Positions 21,561 through 33,140 of a stretch of 64,000 nucleotides of DNA are shown one piece after another; position 1 is the first letter of the stretch, and the number at the start of each line of letters is the position of its first letter. The notes under the pieces were generated by a model. It was not told the origin of the DNA and did not search any database. It saw nothing but the letters and a program-made list of their open reading frames with translations. The DNA comes from Gambelia wislizenii. Lineage: Eukaryota > Chordata > Lepidosauria > Squamata > Crotaphytidae. The translations under genes were made by a program, and so were the position numbers. The stretch covers positions 30,875,501 through 30,939,500 of the forward strand of contig JAUMIR010000001.1 in NCBI GenBank assembly GCA_030847615.1. Reading direction: 5' to 3'.

Positions 21561-21813
21561 TTTGAAGCAATGTCTTTGATCTCACAAAGTGATACTAAAA
21601 GACCAGTCACATTTTTACCATTGAGCTTATGAACAACCCAGCCATTTGGTGTGCCAAGGGAGCAAATTAGTAGTTCTTCAAGGAGATTATTGAGATAGTA
21701 TTGCAATCATGAGTATCTTTTCAGAAGACCCTTAAATATTGGGTGCTATCGGCTTCCTTTCTTTAAGTTGGTGAAGCACCCAAATAATTTAGTTGGGTAG
21801 CTAAAATTTACTA

Positions 21814-22425
21814 TTGTCCATTGGTGTTTTGTCTATTCTCCTTTATGAATCTGAAACATGGGTCATCTATCGCCATCACCTACGACTCGTCGAATGCTTT
21901 CATCCGTGCTGTCTACGCACAATCCTAAATATACACTGGACTGACAATGTGATGAATGTTGCTGTCCTTGAGCAAGCAGGGATCACCAGCATTGAGGCCA
22001 CGATATTGAGAACACAGCTGTGCTGGGTAGGGCACGTTTCTAGGATGGAGGACCATCACCTCCCAAAAATAGTATTCTACGGTGAACTCGCCACGGGTCA
22101 GCGTAAGAGGGGCGCTCCAAAAAAGCGATACAAGGACTCCCTGAAACAACATCTCAGGCTCGGCCAACTTGATCACCAACAATGGTCTACCCTGGCCTCA
22201 CATCGGGAGGCATGGAGACGCACTATCCACAGTGCTGCAGCCTTATTTGAGAACTCACACCAAACAAGTCTTGAAGAGAAACGACAACGCAGAAAGAACC
22301 ACAACCCAAAAACATCACCCAAGGAGACCTTCTGCTGTGCTTTCTGCAACCGGATTTATTTATCTCAGATTGGCCTTTTTAGTCATCAGCACACTTACAG
22401 AAAGTGCGGGATGAGTCCTTCCTGA
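21814..22425 (+). pseudogene. LINE ORF2 C terminus with Cys/His finger
   Basis: A 203-codon frame. ESETWVIYRHHLRLVECFHP, CLRTILNIHWTDNV, ILRTQLCWVGHVSRMED, KRGAPKKRYKDSLKQHL and WRRTIHSAAALFE form the conserved post-RT segment. It ends in FCCAFCNRIYLSQIGLFSHQHTY then RKC, a CxxC...H...C-type finger (the His to Cys spacing is altered by mutation). The RT itself is missing (5' truncation). The copy at 48178 is a shorter sister. It is not a host gene. Confidence 0.85.
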
Positions 22426-22460
22426 ATCTTCGTTTGCGAAGAAAAGCCAGAGAGAGATTG
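21814..22460 (+). mobile_element. LINE 3' part, same family as 2059-3640
   Basis: The 5'-truncated copy starts near 21815 in the region encoding LLYESETW and runs to the shared 3' end GAAGAAAAGCCAGAGAGAG. It supplies the C terminus that is deleted in the 2059 copy. Confidence 0.88.
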
Positions 22461-22502
22461 ATGTTTTGGTTCTTTTGAAGAAGAAAGCCACTTCCAAATT
22501 AT

Positions 22503-22860
22503 GGGTTGTCTACACAGGATAAAATGCATAGTCACCCCAGATCCGGTGCAATTTTTCCACATGACACATGCAGCAAATCTCCTTTTAGCTGTTAATGCAG
22601 CTTAACAGAAGCTGCAAGTTTCTGGTGTTTTGGACATGTAGACAGCTGGATTGGGCTGGATCTGGAGTGACCCAAGTGTCTGCACATTTTCACACCTCCT
22701 TGGTGCCACTGCCACCACCGTCTTGCCCACCAGCCAAGCAGCTCTCTGTGTCACTGCTGGTGATGTCAGAATGGGATGTCGCACCATGTGATCAGCAAGG
22801 AAGGAGGCACCCTCCACAGTGATGTCAGGAACATGAGGATAGTGATTGCACAAAAAAGCC
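22503..22860. mobile_element. Candidate DNA-transposon remnant (TTGTCTACA type)
   Basis: It starts TGGGTTGTCTACACAGGATA, resembling the edges at 23386 and 47279. An internal segment, ATGTGATCAGCAAGGAAGG, resembles the repeats at 32886-33085. The right boundary is unclear and no target duplication was found. Confidence 0.35.
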
Positions 22861-22941
22861 TTTATATGAAAGCACCAAATGAGTTCAGCTTAAAAACTGG
22901 GTGTGGGAGAAGCAAGCATGCCCGCAAAACCTCCTTAATCA

Positions 22942-22974
<33 letters not shown>

Positions 22975-22980
22975 GTGCGC
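22942..22980. repeat. (TG)n microsatellite
   Basis: A run of TG units with two TGCG interruptions near its 3' end. Confidence 0.95.
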
Positions 22981-23385
22981 ACAGCAAAATCTTTATGTAA
23001 CAGTAGCAGTAGTGACAGTTGGGGCCAAGTGTGGGTTCACAAGGGGTGAAGACTCTTTTATGTACAGTAGTTTGCTGTCCAAACTCTTCCCTTAGCAGAT
23101 CTAAGTACATGTTAAATCTTCTTGCTACTTCAGAAGGTGGGTAATGGTGCTCTCATCAGTAGGACCACCTGCGCTATAAGCACCTTTTGTCAGTGCTTTT
23201 GAGGTATTCTGCAGGTCTCTCAAACCCTCAAGTAACATACTGATGTTGGAAAAATAGCAAAAAGCAGATTCCCCCATGCTTCTTTGCTTCTCTCTTTTCC
23301 AATTTCCCACAGCTAAGAGTATTCCCTAGACTTCTGATGCTTACATTTGACTTTTCCAGAGCAGGATCTTCTAAAGTGTCAGTTA

Positions 23386-23998
23386 GGTCTTGTCTATACG
23401 AGGGGGGGAGGGTACAAACATGTCCAAAAAAGCAGGCATTCGCAACAATGTGACCTGTCTTCACAGTGAAAAGAGCCCCCCATAACTCCTCATGACCCCC
23501 CTAGCCAAGATGGCGGCCGCAAATGATTTACTCACGATTTTAAAACTGCCACTGCCATTGTTTTTTTTTAAAAAAACAGTTTCCCATGGTTTGCACAAGT
23601 AATAGTTTGCATTTCCCCCACCCCAAAAAAAGGGGGGAGGAGTATAAGATCACCATTTGATCGACTTACTAGACGCTCACTTAGTTGAAAATCTAACATG
23701 GTGGTTGCAGGCACTTTTACTGTTTGCTAGCAGCCCCCCATGCTTGTCCAGCCAATCAAATTACACTGCCTGTTTGTATCTGCATGAATGCGAGTGTTCA
23801 AACGATCGCACATTTGCATGTCGTATGGAGCTTTTTAAAAAATCCAGACGAAGCCCCAAACAGAACGCACACAGACTTTGTGGTGGATTTGGCTGCCCCT
23901 CTTCCGAATGACACTTATTTATGCACATGTCAGTATGAATGTGTCGCTGTGCATTCACATCCTGTTCGTATTATTTTGACCATATAGACAAGACCTAA
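23386..23998. mobile_element. Non-autonomous DNA transposon with GGTCTTGTCTATA termini
   Basis: The left end GGTCTTGTCTATACGAGG is the inverted match of the right end TATAGACAAGACC (imperfect beyond 13 nt). Both are flanked by TA. The right half (23740-23998) aligns with each unit of the tandem at 36191-36773, sharing GGAGCTTTTTAAAA, GGTGGATTTG and TAGACA(A/G)GAC. No transposase is encoded. The superfamily is not certain; TA flanks fit Tc1/mariner or a similar group. Confidence 0.65.
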
Positions 23999-24002
23999 AT
24001 TA

Positions 24003-24240
24003 CAGGTTGACCCCTGTATCCCCAGGACTGGTACCTGCGGTTTCACTTATCTATGTTCAAAAAATATGTCCTCTCTAGGACGTTTTCTAGGTCCTCCAGC
24101 ATGATTCTATGCTATGTTTCTGCTGGAAATTGGGCTGGAAGTAATTCATTTCAATAGGGTTTGCTATTGTGTACAGTTTCATGTATCCACGGTAACTCTG
24201 GGAATGTATTCCCATGGATATGGGGAGATGGGGAAACATG
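24003..24240. mobile_element. Tigger-like MITE
   Basis: It starts CAGGTTGACCCCTGTATCC after TA and ends just before TA at 24241. It is internally homologous to 27315-27548: TTTTCTAGGTCCTCCAG, ATTTCAATAGGG and TATCCAC blocks occur in the same order. CAG...CCCTGTATCC termini with TA duplication are typical of pogo/Tigger elements. The right terminus is degraded. Confidence 0.75.
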
Positions 24241-24664
24241 TATTTCAAAGTGCAATCTTTTCCTGGGTATACAGAAGAGATGCAGATATCGCAGAGGAGA
24301 GGAGGCAAAGCAGCACAGATGGGGATTGCAGCCGTCACCTGACTAGAATCTTGGTCCATGGGAAATAAGAAATATTTGGAAGATAAAATTAAAAAAAGAA
24401 GGGTTCAGCCTTCACTTGTTGCTGTTCCTTTGCTTTCATATACAAAATTAGTCAATGTTTTCTACTATTGCAGAATCTGACCCTAAGATTCAGAATACAG
24501 TACTTTATCAGGGATTAAACATTTGTTATCTGTTTTACTAGTGCACTAATTATATTTGCCTCAGAGTTATGTTAAAATGTAGAAATAATTAGGACAGAAA
24601 AAGTGAGCTATGTCAAACTGGGAATTTCTGGATGTACCATACCTATAATATTAAAGCCATGTTA

Positions 24665-24790
24665 ACGCCACTGTGCTGTAGTCACTAGGGCGTTGCTCTT
24701 GGATGGGTGAGATATGGCCATGGGACGCTCTGTGTACCTTTGGCTAATCAGTCAACCTATCACATGGGGTGTTTGAGAGGATAAATGTGC
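24665..24790 (+). mobile_element. tRNA-derived SINE (GAGGATAAAT type), degraded
   Basis: CACTGTGCTGTAGTCACTAG resembles an A-box head. GGCTAATCAGTCAACCTATC and GGTGTTTGAGAGGATAAAT match the body and 3' part of the widespread squamate tRNA SINE, in which a GTCAC..CTCAGCCTAACCTACC..GGGTTGTTGTGAGGATAAAAT order is usual. It is heavily diverged. Confidence 0.55.
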
Positions 24791-26824
24791 TAGCATCATA
24801 TACAGAGACACAGAAGTCACAAACTACTTTTGCTGGGATTTGGCCCCACTGCATACTGATTTCTCTTCTGCAGAAACAGTAGCCAGGTATCTTTTTCCTT
24901 ACAGCAAACAGATGACTCGGTTTTACTTCCAGATTGGTTATTTTGTTGTCTTTTTCATTTATACTCGTGAGTACAAAAGGCATCTTTCTGTATTTCCGCA
25001 TTTCAGAGAGATGTACAAAAGTTGGCTTAAATTTTCATTGCAACTTTCTGCTGCTTCCTCTCCCTTTCTCATTTTGAGAGGGAACTGGTACTTTCAAAAT
25101 CTGTTCAGCATATTGGGTCAACACCTGGGTGCCAGATAGCTGGTTCAGATCTGTCTTTTCTTTGTAGTTCTTTATTGAAATCTCTCCTTAATTTAAATAT
25201 GTCTAATGTTTAAATAAGGCCTTTACTTTGGGTGGGCAAATATTGGCATGGTAATTAATCTTTATGTGGGATGATGGTGGTGATAATTTCCAACAGTTTG
25301 AATAAACATTGCTTGTTCTAATTCATAGGCTTCCTGAGGTGAGGATGTATCCTGAAATAAACTGGGATATTGCAGTTCTTCAGGATTGAGCATAAAACAC
25401 TTAAAGTGTTTCCCAGGACCTTTAGTAAGATGGTGAGAGCCAGATTTCCGTAGCTTTGTTCTGCTGAATGGAGACCATGGAGCATTCTGAAGAGATTTTG
25501 GATTCTAACATTTTACATTTTGGCTACAAGAAAACTTGAACTTGGAGAGATTTAACATAGGAAAACACTCTTGAACCTTACTGGTCCCATATTTAAGAGC
25601 TTTAATCCTGTCATAACTAAGGTATCACAAAACTGGTAACACTTAATGGGTAAAATAAAATGTTTAGTCAAAAAGACGAATTCCTCCAAGATTGTGATTA
25701 GGTGGGCTATACAGGATTTCTCAACTGGATCTGCATTATATTGTAAGTTGAGAAAATGCCCTACTAATTATTTAATATAGGGCTGTAACCTTTATTTGTT
25801 TCTGTCTTCCATGTAGGAAGACATCAGCCAACTGCTGTTCTGAAAATAATTCTCTGCTAGAGGCTTTATTATTTGAGCTTCTTCCCTGCTGCCTGGTCTA
25901 GCCAATTGCCTGCTTTAAGCTAATTGCTTCTATTGTGTATTGCTTTTCAACTTATTTACATTTGCTGTTGATAGACAGCAATGGTGTTAACTTTCTTGAG
26001 AGAATCAATGAAAAGCAAGATAGCCTTACTAATCGTTTATTTACATTATGTAAAAGATTTTTACCTCACCTATAAGAGTTCACTGCACTCCCTTAAAAGT
26101 GCTCTTGTCTTTATCTGGCTGGATGTATTGTACAAATTGAATCCAGGTAGAGAAATACTTCCGAGGATCACTTCAGATTGGCAGGCGCACTAGCAGAAAC
26201 TGCATTCAAAAGCAGAAAAACTAAAATTATGAATAAAGCTTTGATGAATGATGCTATGTGAAACTCAAATTAATTGAAGGGCTAAATCTTCCATCCAATA
26301 GATGCCAAGGGGCCACACCCCTATTTCCCACCCAAAATGTTAATTTTACCTCAGTTTGAGAAAAATTAATCCCTTAAAGCCCTGTTCCTATTACCCACTA
26401 TTTCCTGAAAGCTTTTGGCTGACTGAGGTATATTCCAGGGAAGTAAATTTAGCGAGGGCCTGATAGAGGTTTTAAAAAGAAGACCCATTGTCCATTTTCT
26501 CTTCCCAATGCTTGCCTGCTTGTCTTCCTGAATGCAAGAAAGACTGTTCAGTTTGCAAGCTTAGCACTTGAAATGGCAGATGGGTGCGTGGGCGCTTGAA
26601 GTAGTAAGCTGGGTGAGTAAGTGCCCAAGCCTACTGTCTGCTGGCTGGGATTTTTAGAAGAATGCACAAAAATTAATATAGGGTGCAGTCGGAACTAGGA
26701 GAAGATAACTGCAAAGAAGTGGCAATGGTAAGGAGATGGAATAAATACCAACTATTTGGTTGAACCAGGTTTATGTTGACTGTACTACTCTGGCCTCAAC
26801 ATAGGCTGTTCTACGTCATAAATA
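24791..26824. other. Non-coding DNA, no feature recognised
   Basis: AT-rich sequence with a few short open frames lacking domains (24840-25139, 25981-26193). I see no exon or confident repeat. Confidence 0.55.
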
Positions 26825-27062
26825 CAGTAGGACCCCTGTATCTGCTTGGGATTGGTTCTGGGGCCTCCATGGATACTGAAAACCATGGATAATAGCGAAT
26901 GCCATTGAAAATAATGGGACATCTGGTTTAAAATAACATAGAGTTGCCTTGGAGGACCTAGAAAATGGCTAGAGAGGACACATTTTCTAGGAAGGCTCTG
27001 TGGTAGGTGTGCTGTTTTGTGTCCCATGGATAATTGAATCAGTGAATAAGGAGGTCCTACTG
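26825..27062. mobile_element. Tigger-like MITE
   Basis: The left end CAGTAGGACCCCTGTATC and right end GGAGGTCCTACTG are inverted complements. TA flanks the left; the right flank reads TG then TA. Internal CTAGAAAATG and TTTTCTAGG blocks resemble the reverse complement of the 24003 and 27315 interiors. The length of 238 bp matches its relatives. Confidence 0.82.
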
Positions 27063-27314
27063 TGTAAAAGAAATTGAGGAAGAGATAGCATGCAGTAGCC
27101 ACACTGGCAATTCAGCATCTTTATTATATTAAAGACGTTGATTTCCTGGCTTTGATAATTACTGAATTGTGTGGAGTTGTATAAGGATGCTGAAAGCTCT
27201 GTTGGAGACTCCAAAGAGCCTAATAGTCACATTGTGCTAGAAATTGCAGGGATATTGTTGGCAGCTTGTTGGATGCTATTTTTGAAGCTGTAATAATCTA
27301 AATAAAAGGGCTTA

Positions 27315-27548
27315 CAGGTCAACCCCCCATATCCATGGGACTGGTATCCACAGTTTAATTTATCCACATCTGAAAAAAGATGCCCTCCTTTGACATTTTC
27401 TAGGTCCTCCAGTACAATTCTATGGTATGTTTCCACCGGATGTTTGGCTGGATGTCATTAATTTCAATAGGGATCGCTATTCTCCACAGTTTCACATATC
27501 CACAATAAATATGGGAACATATCCCCCATGGATAGGGGAGGTGACCTG
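27315..27548. mobile_element. Tigger-like MITE
   Basis: The left end CAGGTCAACCCCCCATATCC and right end GGGGAGGTGACCTG are inverted complements. TA is present on both sides (27313-27314 and 27549-27550). Only 252 bp separate it from the previous element. The interior matches 24003-24240. Confidence 0.87.
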
Positions 27549-27550
27549 TA

Positions 27551-28146
27551 TTTCACTCTTTCTTCAAATCAGTTCTTAGACACATGACTGGCTTCTTTTT
27601 CATCCCATGCCCATAGTTGTGAATAGCAAACTGTTATAACTGACTGCCACAATTCCACACAGACCTGATACATGTGTGTAGACTAAGTTCTGTGGGTTTC
27701 CTTATGTAATTCATAATGTGTCTTGCATTTGTGGCAGCCGCTTCTCATGACTGGTTGCCCATGTGAACATTAAGTCAGTGTATAAAAGAAGTCAACAAAC
27801 TATAGCTTCATGTTTAAAAGTACCGTAAGACTGAAAATTGACTGATATATTATTTTTTTGCTGTTTCCGACCTTTTAAAATGGAGTTGACAAAATTACAG
27901 GTGGGAATGCAACTTCAGTTCACCAATATTTAATATAAGAACCAAAAACCTTCGCCAAACAAACTACTGTACATGTCAAAATCCTTTTAAATTATTAAAA
28001 AAAACCTTATAATTTCTAAAGAAACTGAGAAAAGGTAACAAAATTATTCAAAAAAATAAAGTAGCAAGCCACAAACAATTAAATAGAACCAAAGCAGAAA
28101 TCACCTATTTTCCAAGACCTTTTTGGAAATAATAATATCAACAACA
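27551..28146. other. Non-coding DNA, no feature recognised
   Basis: AT-rich, with nothing recognisable until the LINE 3' end that starts at about 28147. Confidence 0.55.
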
Positions 28147-28860
28147 ACAATAATATTTATTTATTTATTACCCGCCTCTCCCTGTGGATCAATGCGGGGA
28201 ACAACACATCAACACATAAACATAATATAAGTTAAAACACACATATCAGTTAAAACATATCCATTTAAAAGAACAAGTAAAACCAATACTGTACATTTTA
28301 AATCAGTCAACACACTGCATCTGAGGGCACTCGGTGTTGGAATGATAAAGTGACCCTCGCTACAGAGGGCATCATTATTTAATCAATAGAATGACTCATA
28401 GCAGGATTTCAGATGTTGGATAGATTTCATAGGGATGTACATATACTAGGAAGTACCCTGTAAGATACATAGCTCTAAAGCCTTTTAATAGATTTAATGT
28501 AAGAACCAACATCTTAAACTGAACTCAGAAATAGCAGTGGAGCTTGCCAAACAGTAGTGGATTAATGTGCCCTGAGCAATGGTGATAACAAGACTGACCA
28601 CAGCATGTTGCATAAAGTGGGCCACAATGCCCTCCCCCAAATTTTGTAGCCCCATTTACAGATTGCAGAATTGGGGGTGGGTAGGCTTGGTTCTATTTAG
28701 AGTTTCAAAAGTTTGCCTCACTTTCAATTTTTAATAAATGTGCTATATATCTTCAAAGGACAGCCCAGTGTTGAACCTGTTACTATAGTCCAATCTGGAG
28801 ATGACTAAAACATGAATAATTATGGCTAAATCTGACTTGAATGAGGTCAGTTTAGGTTTT
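28147..28860 (-). mobile_element. L2-type LINE, 3' part, old
   Basis: The plus strand begins with ATTTATTTATTTATTACCCG then CCTCTCCCTGTGGATC, the complement of an L2 3' end with tail repeat. It continues through AGCTCTAAAGCCTTTTAATA and CTATAGTCCAATCTGGAGAT, co-linear with 8305-8900. Many indels. Confidence 0.7.
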
Positions 28861-31753
28861 ATATTATGAAGTTATGTTATCTTGTTAGTGACTATGTCTA
28901 ATTATCTTGTTTAATGAGAAAATGGCAGATTTATATAATATCATTCTGCCTTATAAACTGTAATAGTTTCCTAATTACAGCTGCCGCACGAATTGCCGTG
29001 CAGTTCATGGGAGAGGGGTCTTGCAAGTGAAATTGCTCACAGTTGCAGGGCTGGTTGAATTGTGTTTCCCATTATCAGTAGGCAGCATCGGTTTCATAAT
29101 AAAAGCCTTCCTTCCCTTCCCATCCAGAAGATTGTCAAAGAATCCATACTAAACATGAAAATAATTTGAAGGCTTTAAAGAGACTTAAATGGGGGCACAG
29201 GTCTGCTGTACTGAACTTACAGAAAAAAATGGAAACCCATTTTTATCTACCGTAATTGCTCACTAGTTTCCTGGACAATTTCAGATAATGTTTTGCAACC
29301 TTCATGTTCCAAGTTAATTGGTTCGCTTAAGTTTTTGTAGACCAGTACTTGAATTTTTATTATAATAAAGCCCAAACCAATTATTGTAAATGAAAAACAA
29401 TATTTAAAAATATGTTTAGCACAGTAAATAAACCCTTAAATATTATGCATTAAAACTGTATATGACTAGGTCACATTAGTGGTACATAGAAGTCAAGAAT
29501 AGATTAATTTTAATACAAACTGTTCATAACGAGCATTAGGAAACTTTACTGGAGTTCATAGTGCTTGTTGGCTGTTGGCTCACCGCCTCAATCCAGGGAT
29601 TAATCATGGGATCAGGAATTGTGTGCACCTCTACTATCAAGAACATTCCCATTAATTTCAACGGAGGGATCAAATCGAAACACATAACACCTGCATGAGC
29701 AGATTAGAGATATCCTTTGAATTCAGTGGTGGGTGTCATGTGCAGAATGAACCAGCACTTCTATCTGCATGCAGGTGGGTTTCTGGATGGAGGACATTGT
29801 AGTGTTTTTGAGCACAGTAAAAGATCTTGAAAGTAAACCACTGTTCTTGAAAATCTTTTCCCCACTATGAAGTAGAGTCTGTACATGTTATGATCAGTGC
29901 TGAAGGCTCCATGATTCATAGGTGTGTTTATGATAATTCATTTGCATGTGCAGTTTTAGCTTTCATTTTCTAGATGTAAATAACTGTGCTCGTAGCATTC
30001 TTGAGTGCAGGTATTTATATGGTAGAGGAAAAACTAAAAGATGAAATGGTACAATTTGAAACTGTTGTATTCTACTTTATCATAGGGACTTTTTGGAGTA
30101 AACTTCTTGTGATCTCTCTGTTCTTCAGATTTATAATGATTTAAACATGTGGCAGTTATGAAGTAAAAAAATGCATTAATGTTTGGTTCTTTTCTGTCCC
30201 AACTGGAAATGTAATGATCCACATGTTAACAAATGTATAATGTCACACAATTATTAACTGAAGAAAACAGCACCCCCCAACAGTAAAAGGTCTAAGGAAG
30301 GAGAGAATAAAATTAATATAAAAATAGTTGCCACCCTATTGTAAGTATTTTGAATACAATCAAGATCACTGTATCAAGTAAGCATTGCTATCTCTCAAAA
30401 TCTAGAGTTAAGATTTAAAATATGTAAAACTCAGTATACATAACCATGATTTAAGACCATGATAGTTATTGTTTGTCTTAACTGCCACACCAGGGATCTT
30501 GCAATCCAATTTCAGTCATCTAGATTTAATTTGAGTCTTGGTCAGTGATACATCTGAGAACAGAAAATGCTGCAGTTTGCTTGGTCTTGTGTCCCAAACC
30601 AGCTGCAAGGCAAGGGATGCTTAATATGAATGGAAGGTAAAACTGCTAGAGAAAGGTATAGTTCCAGCAATCTCCCCCCCCCCCAGCCCCCGTTTATAAA
30701 AGGCAGCAACAAAGTAAAAAAGTAACATACCTGAGAAAACAAATATTTTTACTTAATGAAATAGAACAGCCACTGATTGATCCATCCATATTGAACTAAA
30801 TAGGAACTGAGAAATAAATGAAGACCAAAATTATTGTAGTTCATGGGTTCTTTAATAGCAAAATTGCTACAACTCCCCTTGACATTTGGGGAGTTGGAAT
30901 GGAATCTAAACCTAGGTGGGCAATAAGAGGCCATTGCCCTGGACATGAGGGAAAGTAGCAGGAACGAAGGTGAGAATCATAAGTGTGTGTCCTTAGAAGT
31001 AAGTGCCATTGAGAACAGTGCATCTTAATTCTAAATAAGCATGGTGAGGATCAGACTCAAAACTCTCTTTCTTTTCTTTATGCACTTGTTGAAAGGACTA
31101 CATATTGTTGGTTAAAATGCCTCTGGATATATGTCTTTTCCTGCTTGGAAATAGTACTTTCGAATCTTGACTTTCAAAAAAAGTACTGTTACCCACTTGG
31201 GTGCTTGCTGAATTTGGTACTTGGCAAACTTTGGGGAACTGAGGGGCTGTTTGAAGAGAGAGTCACCTGTTTAATTCAGCAAGAAAATGTAAGTTCTTGG
31301 TATAGTTGTGGCTCTTGCATTGTTGCTCTCATAATTGTACTGACTGGTACTTGGGTAATATCCAGGACGCTGGCTTCATCCTATCTTTGACTAGCTGGCT
31401 TTCAGCCCCCCACCCCACCCTGGAGCACTGAAAATCCTGCATGGTCTAAGCCAGTACTGTATCACTACTTTTATGATTGTGCTGCTGACTCACAGCATGG
31501 TTGCTTCTGCTAAGTTTGTGCATGAGGACAGCTGAGGGTTTTATAAAGAGGGCGACTGCTTGGGCAGCAAGGCTTGTCGCAAGCTGCGCTCTGACCCCAA
31601 GGTGAATTTGTCACCTTCCTAATGCTTCTGTCCCTTGCTGGATTTAAACTGTTTTTTTTCCCCACCAGCATGTTCTGCCTGTGATGACCTGCATTAATTG
31701 TTTTGTGTTTTCCCCCTCCCCTCTTGTGTGTATGTTTTTTCTCTTCTTCCTAG
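28861..31753. other. Upstream or intronic DNA before the TTBK1 start exon
   Basis: No confident repeat or exon. A C-run lies near 30675. The last 60 bases are strongly pyrimidine-rich (CCCCCTCCCCTCTTG onward to CTCTTCTTCCTAG) and form the acceptor at 31753. I see no CpG island or promoter that could be assigned to TTBK1. Confidence 0.6.
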
Positions 31754-31807
31754 ATAAATGGCTCATTTAAATTGGGAGCTGCTACTAAAATATTCTCTGG
31801 CTGGCAA
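31754..31807 (+). promoter_or_regulatory. TTBK1: TTBK1 5' UTR segment with an overlapping upstream ORF
   Basis: This lies between an excellent acceptor (AG at 31752-31753) and the start codon at 31808. It is open in the TTBK1 frame throughout. An out-of-frame ATG at 31758 (T at -3, G at +4) opens a 20-residue upstream ORF ending with TAG at 31818-31820, 13 bases past the main ATG. Exon status is inferred from the acceptor and the downstream coding match. Confidence 0.6.
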
Positions 31808-31915
31808 ATGCAGTGCCTAGCAGCTGCTATCAAGGACGAACCAAACATGAGTGGGGGAGGGGAACAGGTCGACATTCTGCCGGCCAACTACGTGGTAAAG
31901 GACCGTTGGAAAGTG
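31808..31915 (+). CDS. TTBK1: TTBK1 coding exon with start codon (residues 1-36)
   Basis: Tau tubulin kinase 1 is a neuronal Ser/Thr kinase of the CK1 group that phosphorylates tau and tubulin. This exon encodes 36 residues: [20 protein letters not shown], then [16 protein letters not shown]. The MQCLAAA start and the [14 protein letters not shown] segment separate it from the paralogue TTBK2, which starts at the equivalent of Met14 and has a different linker. The donor is GTG|GTGAGT at 31915/31916, phase 0, and joins LKKIGGGG of the next exon. Met1 has a weak context (C at -3, C at +4). Met14 at 31847 has A at -3. I chose Met1 because it matches the known TTBK1 N terminus. Confidence 0.95.
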
Positions 31916-32534
31916 GTGAGTATATTCCTCTTTCTAAAACTTTCCCCCTCTCTGGCCTAGATGGATGCCATATCCTTCAACTGCCCCCACCCCCATCTTT
32001 TATGCAGGACAATTCGGATTATTCCTCCACAAGTGAATGGCTGCCATGGAATTTCTAGGAGTATGTGGATGTCAGGTTTTGGTGGCATTTTTAGTAAGGC
32101 ACGTAAACCAAACAACAACTTGTTGTCATAAATTTAATATACTCTTTATGAAGCCAACTTGGAATGTCAATTTTGCAGAATATGCTCCCTCCCTTTCTGT
32201 TTGGGATGTAGAAGTGGAGGATAGGTCAACTGGAATGGATTGTATCAGTGGCCCAGCCACCTGCAGTGGTTTCTTCTTATCTTTTGCATAGATTTCAAAG
32301 TGCTGCCCCCCCCCCCTTTATGAGCTTCTTAAATGGCATGGAGAAAATATATCTAAGAAGCTTTGTCCTTTATTTTGCCTACATTATGATTTCTTGGATA
32401 GACTTCCTTGTGATTAGATGCTTCTGTGTCAAGGGACTTTACTGGTTGTGAAATAATGAGTTTATGCTTCCATGTTAGAGCTGAAGTAAGTGCTGTGAGT
32501 TTGCCTTCTGATGCTATCAGGAAAAAAATAACCT

Positions 32535-33140
32535 GGGCTTGTCTTCACAAAGGAAAAAAAAAACTTGCACCCCCCTGCCCCGAATGTGGCCTTATCCCCC
32601 AATCTGGTGCGATAAGGTCACATGACATATAGCCCTGTCCATGCCGAACTTGGGCTATACCTCCTTAACCTGGGTTTTAAAAACTCACAGTTTTTCTGGA
32701 TTTTTCAGGAAACTCCAGTGTTTCCTGCAGTGTGAACAATGGTTCCATCTTTGATTTGTGGGGTGGACAGGCAGGACAGATCACTGTCTAGCAGATGCTG
32801 CCATTTCCCTCAATGTCTGCGTCAGTTTCTGGCCTGGAACGGTTACAGAGGCACCACTGCCACTGCTGTGCAGTTGCTTGCTCTGAGGTCAGATTGAGGT
32901 GCCCAGCCATGTGATCAATGGTGAGGAGGTCAGTCAGGCTACTTCTTCACTGTTGACTGCATGGCTGGGTGCCTTGTTCTGACCTCAGAGTGAGCGACTG
33001 TGCTTGGCCAGGAAGGCAGAGCCCTGTTGTGCTGTCACTTGCACTGAGGTCAGAACGAGGTGCCCAGCTATGTGATCAATGGTGAGGGGGGTAGCCCTCA
33101 CCATGTACATGTGCCCCCTGAGGAAAAGGCCCTGCTTCCA
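32535..33140. mobile_element. Candidate DNA-transposon remnant with internal repeats
   Basis: The left edge GGGCTTGTCTTCACAAAGG resembles the TTGTCTA(C/T)A edges at 22503, 23386 and 47279. The interior holds three copies of a sequence around TGAGGTCAGA and GGTGCCCAGC(C/T)ATG (about 32886, 32957 inverted, 33042). The right end is not defined. Confidence 0.4.

Noticed and set aside
22942..22980. Z-DNA-type regulatory element
   Set aside because: A plain TG microsatellite; nothing beyond composition suggests a regulatory role.
31772..31807. Extension of the TTBK1 reading frame upstream of Met1
   Set aside because: The frame is open to the acceptor, but it has no in-frame ATG and does not match known TTBK1; a TTG start is not credible in a vertebrate gene.
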